64,000 nt of DNA from NCBI RefSeq assembly GCF_000007825.1, contig NC_004722.1, positions 2,396,501 to 2,460,500 on the forward strand, given 5' to 3'. Origin of the DNA: Bacillus cereus ATCC 14579. Its GTDB lineage: Bacteria > Bacillota > Bacilli > Bacillales > Bacillaceae_G. The translations under genes and the position numbers were made by a program. The notes under the pieces are model-generated. The model was not told the DNA's origin and did not search any database. It saw only the letters and a list, made by a program, of their open reading frames with translations. Positions 54,216 to 63,654 of this stretch are shown here, piece after piece. The first letter of the stretch is position 1, and each line of letters begins with the position of its first letter.

Positions 54216-55184
54216 ATGCGACAATTTGCAAAACCTACAATCGTCGTAAGTAAGTGTTTAGAATTTGATGCTTGTCGTTATAATGGAGAGATGATTCCAG
54301 ATGTAACAATACGAAATTTGCAGCCATTTGTTACATTTATACCTGTTTGTCCAGAAGTGGAGATTGGATTGGGGACTCCTCGTGAAACGATACGAATTGT
54401 AGAAGAAAATGGTGAGAATAGACTTGTGCAACCGTCGACACGAGAAGATGTAACTGAAAAAATGGAGCAGTTTTCAAATGACTTTTTACAAACGATACCG
54501 GATGTGGATGGTTTTATTTTAAAGAATCGTTCACCAAGTTGTGGTACGCGTGATGTGAAAATTTATTCTGGTTTTGAAAAAGCGCCAGCAAAGGGAAAAG
54601 GAGCTGGCTTATTCGGCGGAGCAGTAGTAAAAAATTTTTCGCATCTTCCTATTGAAGAGGAAGGTAGATTGTCGAATTTTATTATTAGAGAGCATTTCTT
54701 TACAAGGTTATTTACAATCGCATATTACAAAATGATTAAACACAATAAAAATATGAAAGAACTTGTATCGTTTCAGTCGGACAATAAATATTTATTTATG
54801 GCATATAATCAGGTGAAACAAAAGGAATTAGGTCGTATAATTGCAAATCAAAAAAATGAAAAGATTGAAGTGGTATTTGAAAACTATGAGAAGACTTTAT
54901 ATGAATTATTTATGCGTGCGCCCCGTTATACATCGAATGTAAATGTATGCGAGCACATTTTTGGATATTTTAAAACAAAGTTAAAAAAACAAGAAAAAGA
55001 TCATTTTATAGAACTGTTACAAAAGTATGCAGAAAAGAAAATACCACTTAGTAGTTTACTTACAATATTAAAATCATGGGCTATTCGATTTGATGAAAAG
55101 TATTTATTAAGACAAACGTATTTCGAACCATACCCTGAAGCATTAGTAGAAATTTCTGATTCGGGAAAAGGTAGAGATTATTAA
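54216..55184 (+). CDS. DUF523 and DUF1722 domain protein
   Basis: 322 residues. The N-terminal DUF523 part (about 8-150) shows VSKCLEFDACRYNGE with paired cysteines, then VCPEVEIGLGTPRE and ILKNRSPSCGTRDVKIY. The C-terminal DUF1722 part (about 190-310) is helical (HNKNMKELVSFQSDNKYLFM, RAPRYTSNVNVCEHIFGYFK). This domain pair is the YbgA-type protein, found beside photolyase genes in many bacteria. No photolyase lies nearby here. The conserved cysteines suggest metal binding. The biochemical role is not established. AAGGAGG precedes the ATG. Confidence 0.88.
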   Translation: MRQFAKPTIVVSKCLEFDACRYNGEMIPDVTIRNLQPFVTFIPVCPEVEIGLGTPRETIRIVEENGENRLVQPSTREDVTEKMEQFSNDFLQTIPDVDGFILKNRSPSCGTRDVKIYSGFEKAPAKGKGAGLFGGAVVKNFSHLPIEEEGRLSNFIIREHFFTRLFTIAYYKMIKHNKNMKELVSFQSDNKYLFMAYNQVKQKELGRIIANQKNEKIEVVFENYEKTLYELFMRAPRYTSNVNVCEHIFGYFKTKLKKQEKDHFIELLQKYAEKKIPLSSLLTILKSWAIRFDEKYLLRQTYFEPYPEALVEISDSGKGRDY

Positions 55185-55214
55185 ACAATAAATTACATAA
55201 TTCGACACAAAATC

Positions 55215-55250
55215 TCCTATGTTGTTGTAGAACAATGTAGGAATTTTTTT
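55215..55250 (+). terminator. Terminator after the DUF523 gene
   Basis: A 12-pair stem (TCCTATGTTGTT against AACAATGTAGGA, two wobbles) with loop GTAG and seven Ts. Confidence 0.85.
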
Positions 55251-55400
55251 GTGCATTAGTACAGAATCTGTTTTAAAATTAAGTTATGACAGAATTGTAG
55301 CAATTGTCTAACTAATATTCTTGTCTTTTAAGTTGTTATGTTTGTAGTAGAAACTCGCACGCTGTCGAAACTCAATATTCGATAAGGGGTGTGTAGCGGA

Positions 55401-56546
55401 ATGGAATTTACTCTAACTCGCGAAAAACAAATGATTAAAGAAATGGTACGTGACTTTGCTGAAAAGGAAATCGCACCGAAAGCTGTATATTATGACAAAA
55501 CTGCAGAGTTTCCATATGAAACATTTCAAAAAATGGGCGAACTAGGATTATTAGGCATCCCATTCCCAGAAGAGTATGGAGGTTCAGGTGGCGATACGGT
55601 ATCGTATGCGTTAGCAGTTGAAGAAATTGGTCGCGCTTGTGGTGGCACCGGTTTAAGCTATGCTGCAACAATTTCATTAGGTGCTTCTCCAATTTATTAT
55701 TTCGGTACAGAAGAACAAAAACAAAAGTATTTAGTTCCAATGGCGTCAGGTAAAACATTAGGTGCCTTCGGATTAACGGAGCCGAATGCTGGATCAGATG
55801 CAGGTGGTACTCAAACGAAAGCGGTATTAGATGGTGATGAGTATGTAATCAGTGGTGAGAAGTGTTGGATTACAAACGCAGAGTATGCAAATACAATTAT
55901 TGTAACCGCTGTCAACGGTATTGAAGAGAATGGTAGAAAACGTATTTCTGCATTTATCGTGCCTACTACGAGTGAAGGATTAACGATTTCAAGTCCTTAC
56001 GATAAGATGGGTGTTCGCGCTTCTAATACTTGTGAAATCGTACTTGATGGCGTTCGTGTACCGAAAGAAAATATTCTTGGTGATGTAAATAAAGGCTTTA
56101 AACAATTTTTATATACACTTGATGGAGGGCGTATTTCAATCGCAGCATTGGCAGTTGGTATTGCGCAATCAGCCTTTGAACGTGCATTACAATATGCGAA
56201 AGAACGTCAACAATTTGGAAAGTCAATCTCTAATTTCCAAGCGATTCAATTTTAATTAGCTGATATGGCGACTGAAGTAGAGCTAGCACGCAATTTAGTA
56301 CATAAAGCAGCTTGGTTAAAAGATAACGATAAACCTTTCGGCAAAGAAGCGGCAATGGCAAAATTATTTGCATCGGAAGCAGCAAGCCGTATTGCGAATC
56401 AAGCAGTACAGATTCATGGTGGATATGGTTATATGCGTGAATATGAAGTTGAACGACATATTCGTGATGCGAAACTATTAGAAATTGGTGAAGGAACTTC
56501 TGAAATTCAACGTCTCGTAATTGCTAGACATTTAGGATGTAGATAA
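55401..56546 (+). pseudogene. Acyl-CoA dehydrogenase (YngJ/isovaleryl-CoA dehydrogenase-like) with an in-frame stop
   Basis: First gene of the catabolic operon. It would encode a 381-residue FAD enzyme: LTEPNAGSDAGG and KCWITNA near 125-165, FGKSISNFQAIQF near 272-284, and AVQIHGGYGYMREYEVERH with the catalytic-type region near the end (GEGTSEIQRLVIARHLG). After AIQF the codon TAA stands at 56253-56255 where relatives have Lys (AAA), giving KLADMA. The rest continues in the same frame, so only one base change is needed to explain it. The truncated product lacks about a quarter of the enzyme, including the last helices, and should be inactive. The context suggests oxidation of isovaleryl-CoA from leucine. 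The ATG at 55401 was chosen over a GTG at 55389 because the protein family starts with MEFTLT-like sequence. Confidence 0.85.
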
Positions 56547-56560
56547 AAGGAGGAATCACT

Positions 56561-57898
56561 ATGTTTCAAAAAATATTAATTGCGAATCGCGGGGAAATTG
56601 CTGTTCGTATTATGAAAACTTGTCAAAAACTTGGCATTCGCACTGTTGCTATTTATTCTGAAGCAGATGAAAATGCCCTTCATGTGAAGATGGCAAATGA
56701 AGCTTACTTAGTAGGTGGACCGCGTGTTCAAGAAAGTTATTTAAACCTTGAAAAAATTATTGAAATAGCTAAGAAGACAAATGTAGAAGCCATTCATCCG
56801 GGTTATGGTTTATTATCAGAGAATCCGTCTTTTCCGGTTCGCTGCAAAGAAGAAGGAATCGTATTTATCGGTCCTTCAGAAGAAATCATTACGAAGATGG
56901 GAAGTAAAATTGAATCACGTATCGCAATGCAAGCAGCAGATGTCCCAGTAGTCCCAGGTATTACTACAAATATTGAAACTGCTGAAGAAGCAATTGAAAT
57001 TGCAAAACAAATTGGTTATCCATTAATGCTTAAGGCATCCGCAGGCGGCGGAGGCATTGGTATGCAGTTGATGGAAACTGAGCAAACGCTCACCAAAGCG
57101 TTTGAAAGTAATAAAACAAGAGCGCAAAACTTCTTCGGTAACGGAGAAATGTATTTAGAGCGATATATAGCAGATGCGCATCATATTGAAATTCAGCTTT
57201 TAGCAGATACACATGGTAACACAGTGTATTTATGGGAGCGTGAATGTTCGGTACAGCGCCGAAATCAAAAAGTAATCGAAGAAGCACCTTCACCATTTTT
57301 AGATGAAGGTACACGAAAGGCGATGGGAGAAGTTGCTGTACAAGCTGCCAAAGCACTTGGCTATACAAATGCAGGTACAGTTGAGTTTCTTGTAGATAAT
57401 CAGAAAAATTTCTATTTCTTAGAAATGAATACGAGATTACAAGTAGAGCATCCAGTGACAGAAGAAATTACGGGATTAGACCTTGTAGAACAGCAACTCC
57501 TTATCGCAAGTGGAGAGAAACTATCATTTACTCAGGATGATGTAAAACGTAGTGGTCATGCCATTGAAGCTCGTATTTATGCAGAGGATCCGAAAACATT
57601 CTTCCCATCACCTGGGAAAATTACAGATTTAACATTACCGTCAAATGTACGGATTGATCACTTCTTAGAAAATCATGTAACGATTACACCTTTCTATGAT
57701 CCAATGATTGCGAAAGTCATTGCACATGGCGAGACTCGTGAAGAAGCAATTTCGAAATTACATGATGCTCTAGAAGAATTAAAAGTAGAAGGTATTAAAA
57801 CGAACACGCCAATGCTACTGCAAGTTTTGGAAGACGAAGTGTTCAAAGCGGGTATTTATACAACGGGTTTTGTAACGAAACAACTCGTTAAAAAATAA
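56561..57898 (+). CDS. Biotin carboxylase subunit of an acyl-CoA carboxylase (YngHA-like)
   Basis: 445 residues. ILIANRGEIAVRIMKTCQKL opens the biotin carboxylase domain; the ATP-grasp loop KASAGGGGIGMQ (about 153-164), ECSVQRRNQKVIEEAPSP and EMNTRLQVEHPVTEEITG follow, with all active-site blocks intact. It carboxylates biotin on the small carrier encoded next, using bicarbonate and ATP. With the carboxyltransferase downstream it would form a methylcrotonyl-CoA carboxylase of the leucine pathway; a general acetyl- or propionyl-CoA role is less likely given the HMG-CoA lyase. AAAGGAGG precedes the ATG and only 14 bases separate it from the dehydrogenase gene. Confidence 0.9.
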   Translation: MFQKILIANRGEIAVRIMKTCQKLGIRTVAIYSEADENALHVKMANEAYLVGGPRVQESYLNLEKIIEIAKKTNVEAIHPGYGLLSENPSFPVRCKEEGIVFIGPSEEIITKMGSKIESRIAMQAADVPVVPGITTNIETAEEAIEIAKQIGYPLMLKASAGGGGIGMQLMETEQTLTKAFESNKTRAQNFFGNGEMYLERYIADAHHIEIQLLADTHGNTVYLWERECSVQRRNQKVIEEAPSPFLDEGTRKAMGEVAVQAAKALGYTNAGTVEFLVDNQKNFYFLEMNTRLQVEHPVTEEITGLDLVEQQLLIASGEKLSFTQDDVKRSGHAIEARIYAEDPKTFFPSPGKITDLTLPSNVRIDHFLENHVTITPFYDPMIAKVIAHGETREEAISKLHDALEELKVEGIKTNTPMLLQVLEDEVFKAGIYTTGFVTKQLVKK

Positions 57899-57924
57899 GA
57901 TCTAACAATATTAAGGGGGAAAAA

Positions 57925-58140
57925 ATGATGACGAAAGTATACGCATCGATGGCAGGAAACGTTTGGAAGATTGTTGTAGGAGTAGGAGATACAGTAGAGG
58001 AAGAGCAGGATGTCGTCATTTTAGAATCTATGAAAATGGAAATTCCAATCATTTCAGAAGAAGCCGGCACAGTTATGAAAATTAATGTGCAAGAAGGCGA
58101 TTTTGTAAATGAAGGAGATGTATTATTAGAAATTGAATAG
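57925..58140 (+). CDS. Small biotin/lipoyl carrier protein (YngHB-like)
   Basis: 71 residues, a single biotinyl domain. ESMKMEIP around residues 34-41 contains the lysine to which biotin is attached. The protein shuttles carboxybiotin between the carboxylase subunits encoded on either side. A separate short carrier is normal for the yng-type operon of Bacillus. AAGGGGGAA lies in front; a second ATG one codon later is equally possible. Confidence 0.9.
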   Translation: MMTKVYASMAGNVWKIVVGVGDTVEEEQDVVILESMKMEIPIISEEAGTVMKINVQEGDFVNEGDVLLEIE

Positions 58141-58161
58141 GGAGATATAGGGGGAAGCGAA

Positions 58162-59073
58162 TTGAAACTACCTAATTTTGCTGTCATTAAAGAAGTAGGA
58201 CCACGTGATGGTTTACAAAATGAAAAAAAGATTGTTGGCACAAAAGATAAAGTAAAATGGATTCAACTACTTACAGAAGCAGGATTGTCGTATGTTGAAG
58301 TTTCCTCATTCGTTCACCCAAAATGGGTCCCAGCATTAGCGGATGCAAATGATGTGTTTTCTGAGCTGAAAAGGGATCCAAATGTTACATATGCTGCGCT
58401 TGTTCCGAACCAAAATGGTTTGGAACGAGCTTTTTTGCAAAATGTAGATGAGGTGAATGTTTTTTTATCAGCAAGTGAATCTCATAATAAAAGTAATATT
58501 AATAAATCGATTAAAGAAGCGTTAGTTGTAATCGAAGATATAACAAAACAGGCATTATTCGAAGGGAAAAAGGTAAGAGGCTATGTTTCTACTGTATTTG
58601 GATGTCCTTATGAAGGGGATATAAGTGTCACAGCAGTTGACGAATTATGTAATCAACTATTTTCATACGGCATTTATGAAGTTTCTCTTGGGGATACAAT
58701 CGGTGTAGCGAATCCATTACAAGTAGAACAAGTATTAGAACATCTATTAAAGAAGTATGATGCTTCGCAGTTTGCTATGCATTTTCATAATACGTATGGA
58801 ATGGCTCTAGCAAATGTAGTTAAATCATTAGAATACGGTATTACAACATTTGATAGTTCTTGTGGTGGACTTGGGGGCTGCCCTTATGCACCAGGAGCAT
58901 CAGGTAATGTTGCTACTGATGACCTAGTACATATGCTCCATAAATTAGGAGTTCAAACGAATATAGACGAAGAAAAGTTATTGCGAGCTAGTCAATTTAT
59001 TCAAAGTAAGCTAAATATCCAATTACCGAGTCATGTGTATAGAGCGCTTCAACATAAAACGATAAGTAGGTGA
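58162..59073 (+). CDS. Hydroxymethylglutaryl-CoA lyase (YngG/MvaB-like)
   Basis: 303 residues. It cleaves HMG-CoA to acetoacetate and acetyl-CoA, the last step of leucine breakdown. GPRDGLQNEK near 13-22 carries the catalytic Arg/Asp, MHFHNTYGMALAN supplies metal-binding histidines, and GGLGGCPYAPGASGN contains the catalytic cysteine loop. TTG start after ATAGGGGGAAG. It is placed 21 bases after the carrier gene and 4 bases before the hydratase start, so the operon is tight. Confidence 0.92.
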   Translation: MKLPNFAVIKEVGPRDGLQNEKKIVGTKDKVKWIQLLTEAGLSYVEVSSFVHPKWVPALADANDVFSELKRDPNVTYAALVPNQNGLERAFLQNVDEVNVFLSASESHNKSNINKSIKEALVVIEDITKQALFEGKKVRGYVSTVFGCPYEGDISVTAVDELCNQLFSYGIYEVSLGDTIGVANPLQVEQVLEHLLKKYDASQFAMHFHNTYGMALANVVKSLEYGITTFDSSCGGLGGCPYAPGASGNVATDDLVHMLHKLGVQTNIDEEKLLRASQFIQSKLNIQLPSHVYRALQHKTISR

Positions 59074-59077
59074 GAAG

Positions 59078-59866
59078 ATGCTACAATTACAAAACATTTC
59101 AGTTGATTATGTAACACCTCACGTTGTAAAGATTTCGTTATATCGTGAAAGACAAGCAAACTCATTATCTTTAGCGTTATTAGAAGAGTTACAAAACATA
59201 TTAACTCAAATAAGTGAAGAGTCCAATACGCGTGTAGTTATTCTAACAGGTGCTGGTGAAAAAGCATTTTGTGCTGGTGCTGATTTAAAAGAACGTGCTG
59301 GTATGAATGAGGAACAAGTTCGCCATGCTGTTAGTATGATTCGCACGACTATGGAGATGGTTGAACAATTACCACAGCCAGTTATTGCTGCTATAAATGG
59401 AATTGCACTTGGTGGTGGTACGGAATTAAGTTTAGCTTGTGATTTTAGAATTGCTGCTGAATCTGCAAGTCTTGGTCTTACTGAAACGACACTTGCAATT
59501 ATACCAGGAGCGGGTGGTACACAGCGCTTACCGAGATTAATTGGTGTTGGTAGAGCGAAAGAATTAATTTATACAGGTAGACGTATTTCAGCGCAAGAAG
59601 CAAAAGAATATGGTTTAGTAGAATTTGTTGTACCAGCTAATTTACTTGAAGAGAAAGCGATTGAAATAGCAGAGAAAATTGCTAGTAATGGACCTATTGC
59701 TGTTCGATTAGCAAAAGAGGCAATTTCAAATGGTATTCAAGTTGATTTACATACCGGATTACAAATGGAAAAACAAGCGTATGAAGGTGTAATCCATACG
59801 AAAGATAGATTAGAAGGATTACAAGCATTCAAGGAAAAACGCACACCAACGTATAAGGGGGAGTAA
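59078..59866 (+). CDS. Enoyl-CoA hydratase, probable methylglutaconyl-CoA hydratase (YngF-like)
   Basis: 262 residues of the crotonase family: GAGEKAFCAGADLKERAGM (oxyanion-hole block) near 62-80, NGIALGGGTELSLACDFRIA near 107-126 and the catalytic-glutamate blocks ETTLAIIPGAGGTQRL. The position between HMG-CoA lyase and the carboxyltransferase points to hydration of 3-methylglutaconyl-CoA to HMG-CoA. The exact substrate cannot be proven by sequence alone. Confidence 0.88.
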   Translation: MLQLQNISVDYVTPHVVKISLYRERQANSLSLALLEELQNILTQISEESNTRVVILTGAGEKAFCAGADLKERAGMNEEQVRHAVSMIRTTMEMVEQLPQPVIAAINGIALGGGTELSLACDFRIAAESASLGLTETTLAIIPGAGGTQRLPRLIGVGRAKELIYTGRRISAQEAKEYGLVEFVVPANLLEEKAIEIAEKIASNGPIAVRLAKEAISNGIQVDLHTGLQMEKQAYEGVIHTKDRLEGLQAFKEKRTPTYKGE

Positions 59867-59868
59867 AT

Positions 59869-61410
59869 ATGTTAGATCAAAAACAACAATCTAATTCATT
59901 TGAAGAACGAGTTGAAACGATTAAACAAGGCGGCGCACCAAAGTATCATGAACAAAATAAAGCAAAAGGAAAATTATTTGTTCGAGATCGTTTAGCGCTT
60001 CTATTTGATAATGGCGAATATGTAGAAGATGCATTATTTGCTAACTGTGAACAAACAGGCTTACCTGCGGACGGCGTTGTAACGGCAACGGGTAAAATAC
60101 ATGGTCGTACTGCATGTGTAATGGCCAATGATTCTACTGTAAAAGCTGGATCATGGGGATCACGCACAGTTGAAAAGATTTTACGTATTCAAGAAACAGC
60201 TGAAAAACTACGTGTTCCGTTATTTTATTTAGTCGACTCTGCTGGAGCGCGCATTACAGATCAAGTAGAAATGTTCCCAGGGCGCCGTGGTGCAGGAAGA
60301 ATCTTCTATAATCAAGTGAAATTATCAGGTAAAGTTCCTCAAGTATGCTTATTATTTGGACCTTCTGCAGCTGGTGGTGCCTATATTCCAGCCTTTTGCG
60401 ACGTTGTAATGATGGTAGAAGGAAATGCATCTATGTATTTAGGATCTCCTCGTATGGCTGAGATGGTTATCGGTGAGAAGGTAACTTTAGAAGAGATGGG
60501 CGGAGCTCGTATGCATTGCTCTGTATCAGGATGCGGAGATGTTTTATGCAAGACAGAAGAAGATGCGATTACACAAGCAAGACAATACATTTCATATTTT
60601 CCAAATAACTACTTAGAAAAGACTCCATTGGTTACACCTCAAGAACCGAAACAATTCGATAAAACGTTAGAACAAATCATTCCAGAAAATCAAAATGCTC
60701 CTTTCAATATGAAAGATCTCATTAATAGAGTTATTGATGAAGGTTCATTCTATGAAGTGAAAAAATTATTTGCTCAAGAGCTAATTACAGGCTTAGCACG
60801 TATTGATGGTAAGCCTGTTGGTATTATTGCAAATCAGCCGCGTATGAAGGGCGGCGTATTATTCCATGATTCAGCTGATAAAGCTGCTAAGTTTATTAAT
60901 TTATGTGATGCATATCATATTCCATTATTATTCCTTGCGGATGTACCAGGATTTATGATTGGAACAAAAGTAGAGCGTGCTGGTATTATTCGCCATGGTG
61001 CAAAAATGATTTCTGCAATGAGTGAAGCAACTGTACCGAAGATTTCTATCGTTGTTCGTAAAGCATATGGTGCTGGTTTATATGCGATGGCAGGTCCAGC
61101 ATTTGAACCAGATTGTTGCCTGGCATTACCGACAGCCTCTATTGCGGTAATGGGTCCAGAAGCTGCGGTTAATGCTGTATATGCAAATAAAATTGCAGCT
61201 TTACCAGAAGAAGAGCGTGCTAGCTTCATTGCTGAAAAACGTGAAGAGTATAAGAAAGATATTGATATTTATCATTTAGCATCAGAGATGGTGATTGATG
61301 GTATTGTTCATCCAAACAATTTACGTGAAGAATTAAAAGGACGTTTCGAAATGTATATGAGTAAATATCAAGTATTCACGGATCGTAAACATCCTGTATA
61401 TCCAGTTTAA
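59869..61410 (+). CDS. Acyl-CoA carboxylase carboxyltransferase subunit (YngE-like)
   Basis: 513 residues, a carboxyltransferase with both N- and C-lobes. DSAGARITDQVEMFPGR and FGPSAAGGAYIPAF form the CoA-binding first lobe, and DVPGFMIGTKVERAGIIRHG with RKAYGAGLYAMAGPAFEPD the second. Together with the biotin carboxylase and carrier it should carboxylate methylcrotonyl-CoA. It starts 2 bases after the hydratase stop with AAGGGGGAG upstream. A short hairpin directly after the stop separates it from the last gene. Confidence 0.92.
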   Translation: MLDQKQQSNSFEERVETIKQGGAPKYHEQNKAKGKLFVRDRLALLFDNGEYVEDALFANCEQTGLPADGVVTATGKIHGRTACVMANDSTVKAGSWGSRTVEKILRIQETAEKLRVPLFYLVDSAGARITDQVEMFPGRRGAGRIFYNQVKLSGKVPQVCLLFGPSAAGGAYIPAFCDVVMMVEGNASMYLGSPRMAEMVIGEKVTLEEMGGARMHCSVSGCGDVLCKTEEDAITQARQYISYFPNNYLEKTPLVTPQEPKQFDKTLEQIIPENQNAPFNMKDLINRVIDEGSFYEVKKLFAQELITGLARIDGKPVGIIANQPRMKGGVLFHDSADKAAKFINLCDAYHIPLLFLADVPGFMIGTKVERAGIIRHGAKMISAMSEATVPKISIVVRKAYGAGLYAMAGPAFEPDCCLALPTASIAVMGPEAAVNAVYANKIAALPEEERASFIAEKREEYKKDIDIYHLASEMVIDGIVHPNNLREELKGRFEMYMSKYQVFTDRKHPVYPV

Positions 61411-61432
61411 AAGCCCTATTTAGGGCTTTCTT
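61410..61432 (+). terminator. Short hairpin between the carboxyltransferase and acyl-CoA synthetase genes
   Basis: AAAGCCCTA/TAGGGCTTT with a TT loop and only a weak T-run (CTTG). It is likely a partial terminator that reduces, rather than stops, transcription into the last gene. Confidence 0.6.
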
Positions 61433-61459
61433 GCTCAAAAAGTTAAGGAGGGGAAAACA

Positions 61460-63400
61460 TTGAAACAAGCAGTTTGGTTTCCAACAGAAGAGTACAAGGA
61501 AAAAACACGTTTATATGGTTGGATGAAATCATTGGGATATGAAGATTATGAAACTTTTTATAATAAATCTATCGAGGAAACAGCTTGGTTTTGGGGAGAG
61601 GCAGAAAAGGCAGTAGGCTATCAATGGATGAAACCTTATACAGACGTGTTAGATTTAGAAAATGGTACACCGTTTGCACAGTGGTATAATGGCGGAACAT
61701 GTAACGTTGTAGAATCAGCTTTATCCCGCTGGCTTGCGGATGAAGAGACGAGAATACAGCCAGCACTTCAGTACGAAGGGGAAAATGGAACTTCAAAATC
61801 ATTTACATATGAAGAGCTTGACAACTGGGTAAGTCGTGTTGCAAATGGTTTGAAACACGCGGGTATTGAGAAAGGTGACCGTGTAACAATTTATATGCCG
61901 ATGATTCCAGAAACAGTTGTTGCGATGCTAGCTGTAATGAAAATCGGAGCAATTATTTCACCAATATTCTCAGGCTTTGCGTCTGATGCAGTCATGACAC
62001 GTGTGCAAGCGGCAGGTTCAAAAATGATTATTACCGCAGATGGATTTTCACGCCGCGGTAAAATTGTTTCTTTAAAAGATGAAGTAGATAAAGCTTGTGA
62101 ACATTGCCCAACTGTTGAAAAAGTTGTTATCGTTCGTCATGCAGGAAATGATTTTACACCACATAACTATGACTTTTCGTGGAGTACGCTAGAAAAAGAA
62201 AAACCATTCATACATGCCGAGGAAATGCAAAGTGATGATCCATTAATGCTCATTTATACATCAGGAACGACTGGTAAGCCGAAAGGAACAGTACACACGC
62301 ATGCAGGATTTCCTTTGAAAGCAGCTTTTGATGCAGGATTTGGAATGAATATTAAACAAGGTGATCGTGTATTATGGGTAACTGATATGGGCTGGATGAT
62401 GGGGCCGTTTCTATTATTCGGTTCACTCATTAATGGAGCAACGATGGTTATGTACGAAGGTGTTCCAGACTTCCCAGAAGCAGACCGGTTATGGGAGACA
62501 GTTGATAAATATGAGATTACTCATCTAGGTATTTCGCCAACGTTAATCCGAGCATTGATGGCAAAAGGTGATGAGTATGTCAATAAACATTCTTTAAAGA
62601 GTTTGGAAGTATTCGCATCAACAGGAGAACCTTGGAATCCTGATCCATGGATGTGGCTGTTTGAAACGGTTGGAAAAGGAAATGTCCCAATCTGTAACTA
62701 CTCAGGTGGAACTGAAATCTCTGGTGGGATTTTCGGTAATGTTCTTATTAAGCCAATAGCACCGATTAGTTTTAACGCATCTTTACCAGGAATGGCAGCT
62801 GTCGTACTGGATGATCAAGGTAAACCAATTCGAGATGAAGTCGGAGAATTATGCTTAGAGAAACCTTGGGTAGGTATGACGAAAAGCTTCTGGGAAGATG
62901 ATGAACGTTACGTAAACACATATTGGTCGCGTTTTGAAAATAAATGGGTCCACGGTGACTGGGTCATTTACGATGGTGAACAATATATCATCACAGGGCG
63001 TTCAGACGATACGTTAAATATTGCAGGTAAACGTATTGGACCTGCTGAATATGAATCTATTCTTGTGAAACATAACGATGTAATCGAAGCTGCTGCAATT
63101 GGTGTACCTGACGAAGTAAAAGGTGAAGTTTGTCATTGTTTTGTAGTGTTAAGAGATCATGTAACATTCACAGGAGAATTAAAGAAAGAATTAATGAGTT
63201 TAGTAAACTCTCATATTGGAAAAGCGTTGTGTCCTAAAGACATCCACGTTGTAGAAGATTTACCGAAAACACGTAATTCTAAAGTAATGCGCCGTGTTAT
63301 TAAAGCAGCTTACTTAGGAAAAGAATTAGGTGATTTATCATCGCTTGTAAATCCTGAAGTAGTTCCGTTTATTCAGGGGTTACAGTCTAGTAAATTATAA
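61460..63400 (+). CDS. Acyl-CoA synthetase (YngI / acetoacetyl-CoA or acetyl-CoA synthetase-like)
   Basis: 646 residues of the AMP-forming family. P-loop-like YTSGTTGKPKGTVHTH near 268-283, NYSGGTEISGG near 413-423, GRSDDTLNIAGKRIGP near 513-528 and the catalytic lysine near the end in KTRNSKVMRR. The N-terminal segment and length suit acetyl/acetoacetyl-CoA synthetases rather than long-chain enzymes. Beside an HMG-CoA lyase, activation of acetoacetate or a branched acid is plausible. TTG start after AAGGAGGGG; a strong terminator follows. Confidence 0.88.
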   Translation: MKQAVWFPTEEYKEKTRLYGWMKSLGYEDYETFYNKSIEETAWFWGEAEKAVGYQWMKPYTDVLDLENGTPFAQWYNGGTCNVVESALSRWLADEETRIQPALQYEGENGTSKSFTYEELDNWVSRVANGLKHAGIEKGDRVTIYMPMIPETVVAMLAVMKIGAIISPIFSGFASDAVMTRVQAAGSKMIITADGFSRRGKIVSLKDEVDKACEHCPTVEKVVIVRHAGNDFTPHNYDFSWSTLEKEKPFIHAEEMQSDDPLMLIYTSGTTGKPKGTVHTHAGFPLKAAFDAGFGMNIKQGDRVLWVTDMGWMMGPFLLFGSLINGATMVMYEGVPDFPEADRLWETVDKYEITHLGISPTLIRALMAKGDEYVNKHSLKSLEVFASTGEPWNPDPWMWLFETVGKGNVPICNYSGGTEISGGIFGNVLIKPIAPISFNASLPGMAAVVLDDQGKPIRDEVGELCLEKPWVGMTKSFWEDDERYVNTYWSRFENKWVHGDWVIYDGEQYIITGRSDDTLNIAGKRIGPAEYESILVKHNDVIEAAAIGVPDEVKGEVCHCFVVLRDHVTFTGELKKELMSLVNSHIGKALCPKDIHVVEDLPKTRNSKVMRRVIKAAYLGKELGDLSSLVNPEVVPFIQGLQSSKL

Positions 63401-63406
63401 AGTTAG

Positions 63407-63443
63407 AAAGGATCTCTATATAAATAGAGATCCTTTTTTTATG
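63407..63443 (+). terminator. Terminator of the catabolic operon
   Basis: A perfect 13-base stem (AAAGGATCTCTAT and complement) with loop ATAA and a long T-run. Confidence 0.92.
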
Positions 63444-63470
63444 TTTATAAAAAGAAAAGAAGTGAATTTG

Positions 63471-63567
63471 ATGAAGAAGAAAAATTTTACTATTAGTGTT
63501 AAGTATGTTTTTTAGTTTTAATCAAAATACGATATTATGGAATGTCTATTCAATGGAGAAATACTAA
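63471..63567 (+). pseudogene. Tiny secreted-peptide remnant broken at an A-run
   Basis: ATGAAGAAG opens a frame with GAAGTGAA upstream. Removing one A from the run of five gives a signal-peptide-like product (KKKILLLVLSMFFSFNQN, then NVYSMEKY and a stop). With the A the frame stops after 14 codons. It is short and unrecognised, so this is only a suggestion. Confidence 0.3.
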
Positions 63568-63654
63568 TTTACAACAACAAGGTGATGACAAAGCGTGAAT
63601 GCTTATATGTCTGTTTAAACCTTTACGTGTTAATATATAAAAAGCTGACTATAA

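Noticed and set aside
55310..55400. Possible sigma-E promoter ahead of the catabolic operon (AATATT upstream of a TTATGTTT-like box)
   Set aside because: Boxes match the consensus too poorly to claim, although sporulation control of this operon is known in B. subtilis.
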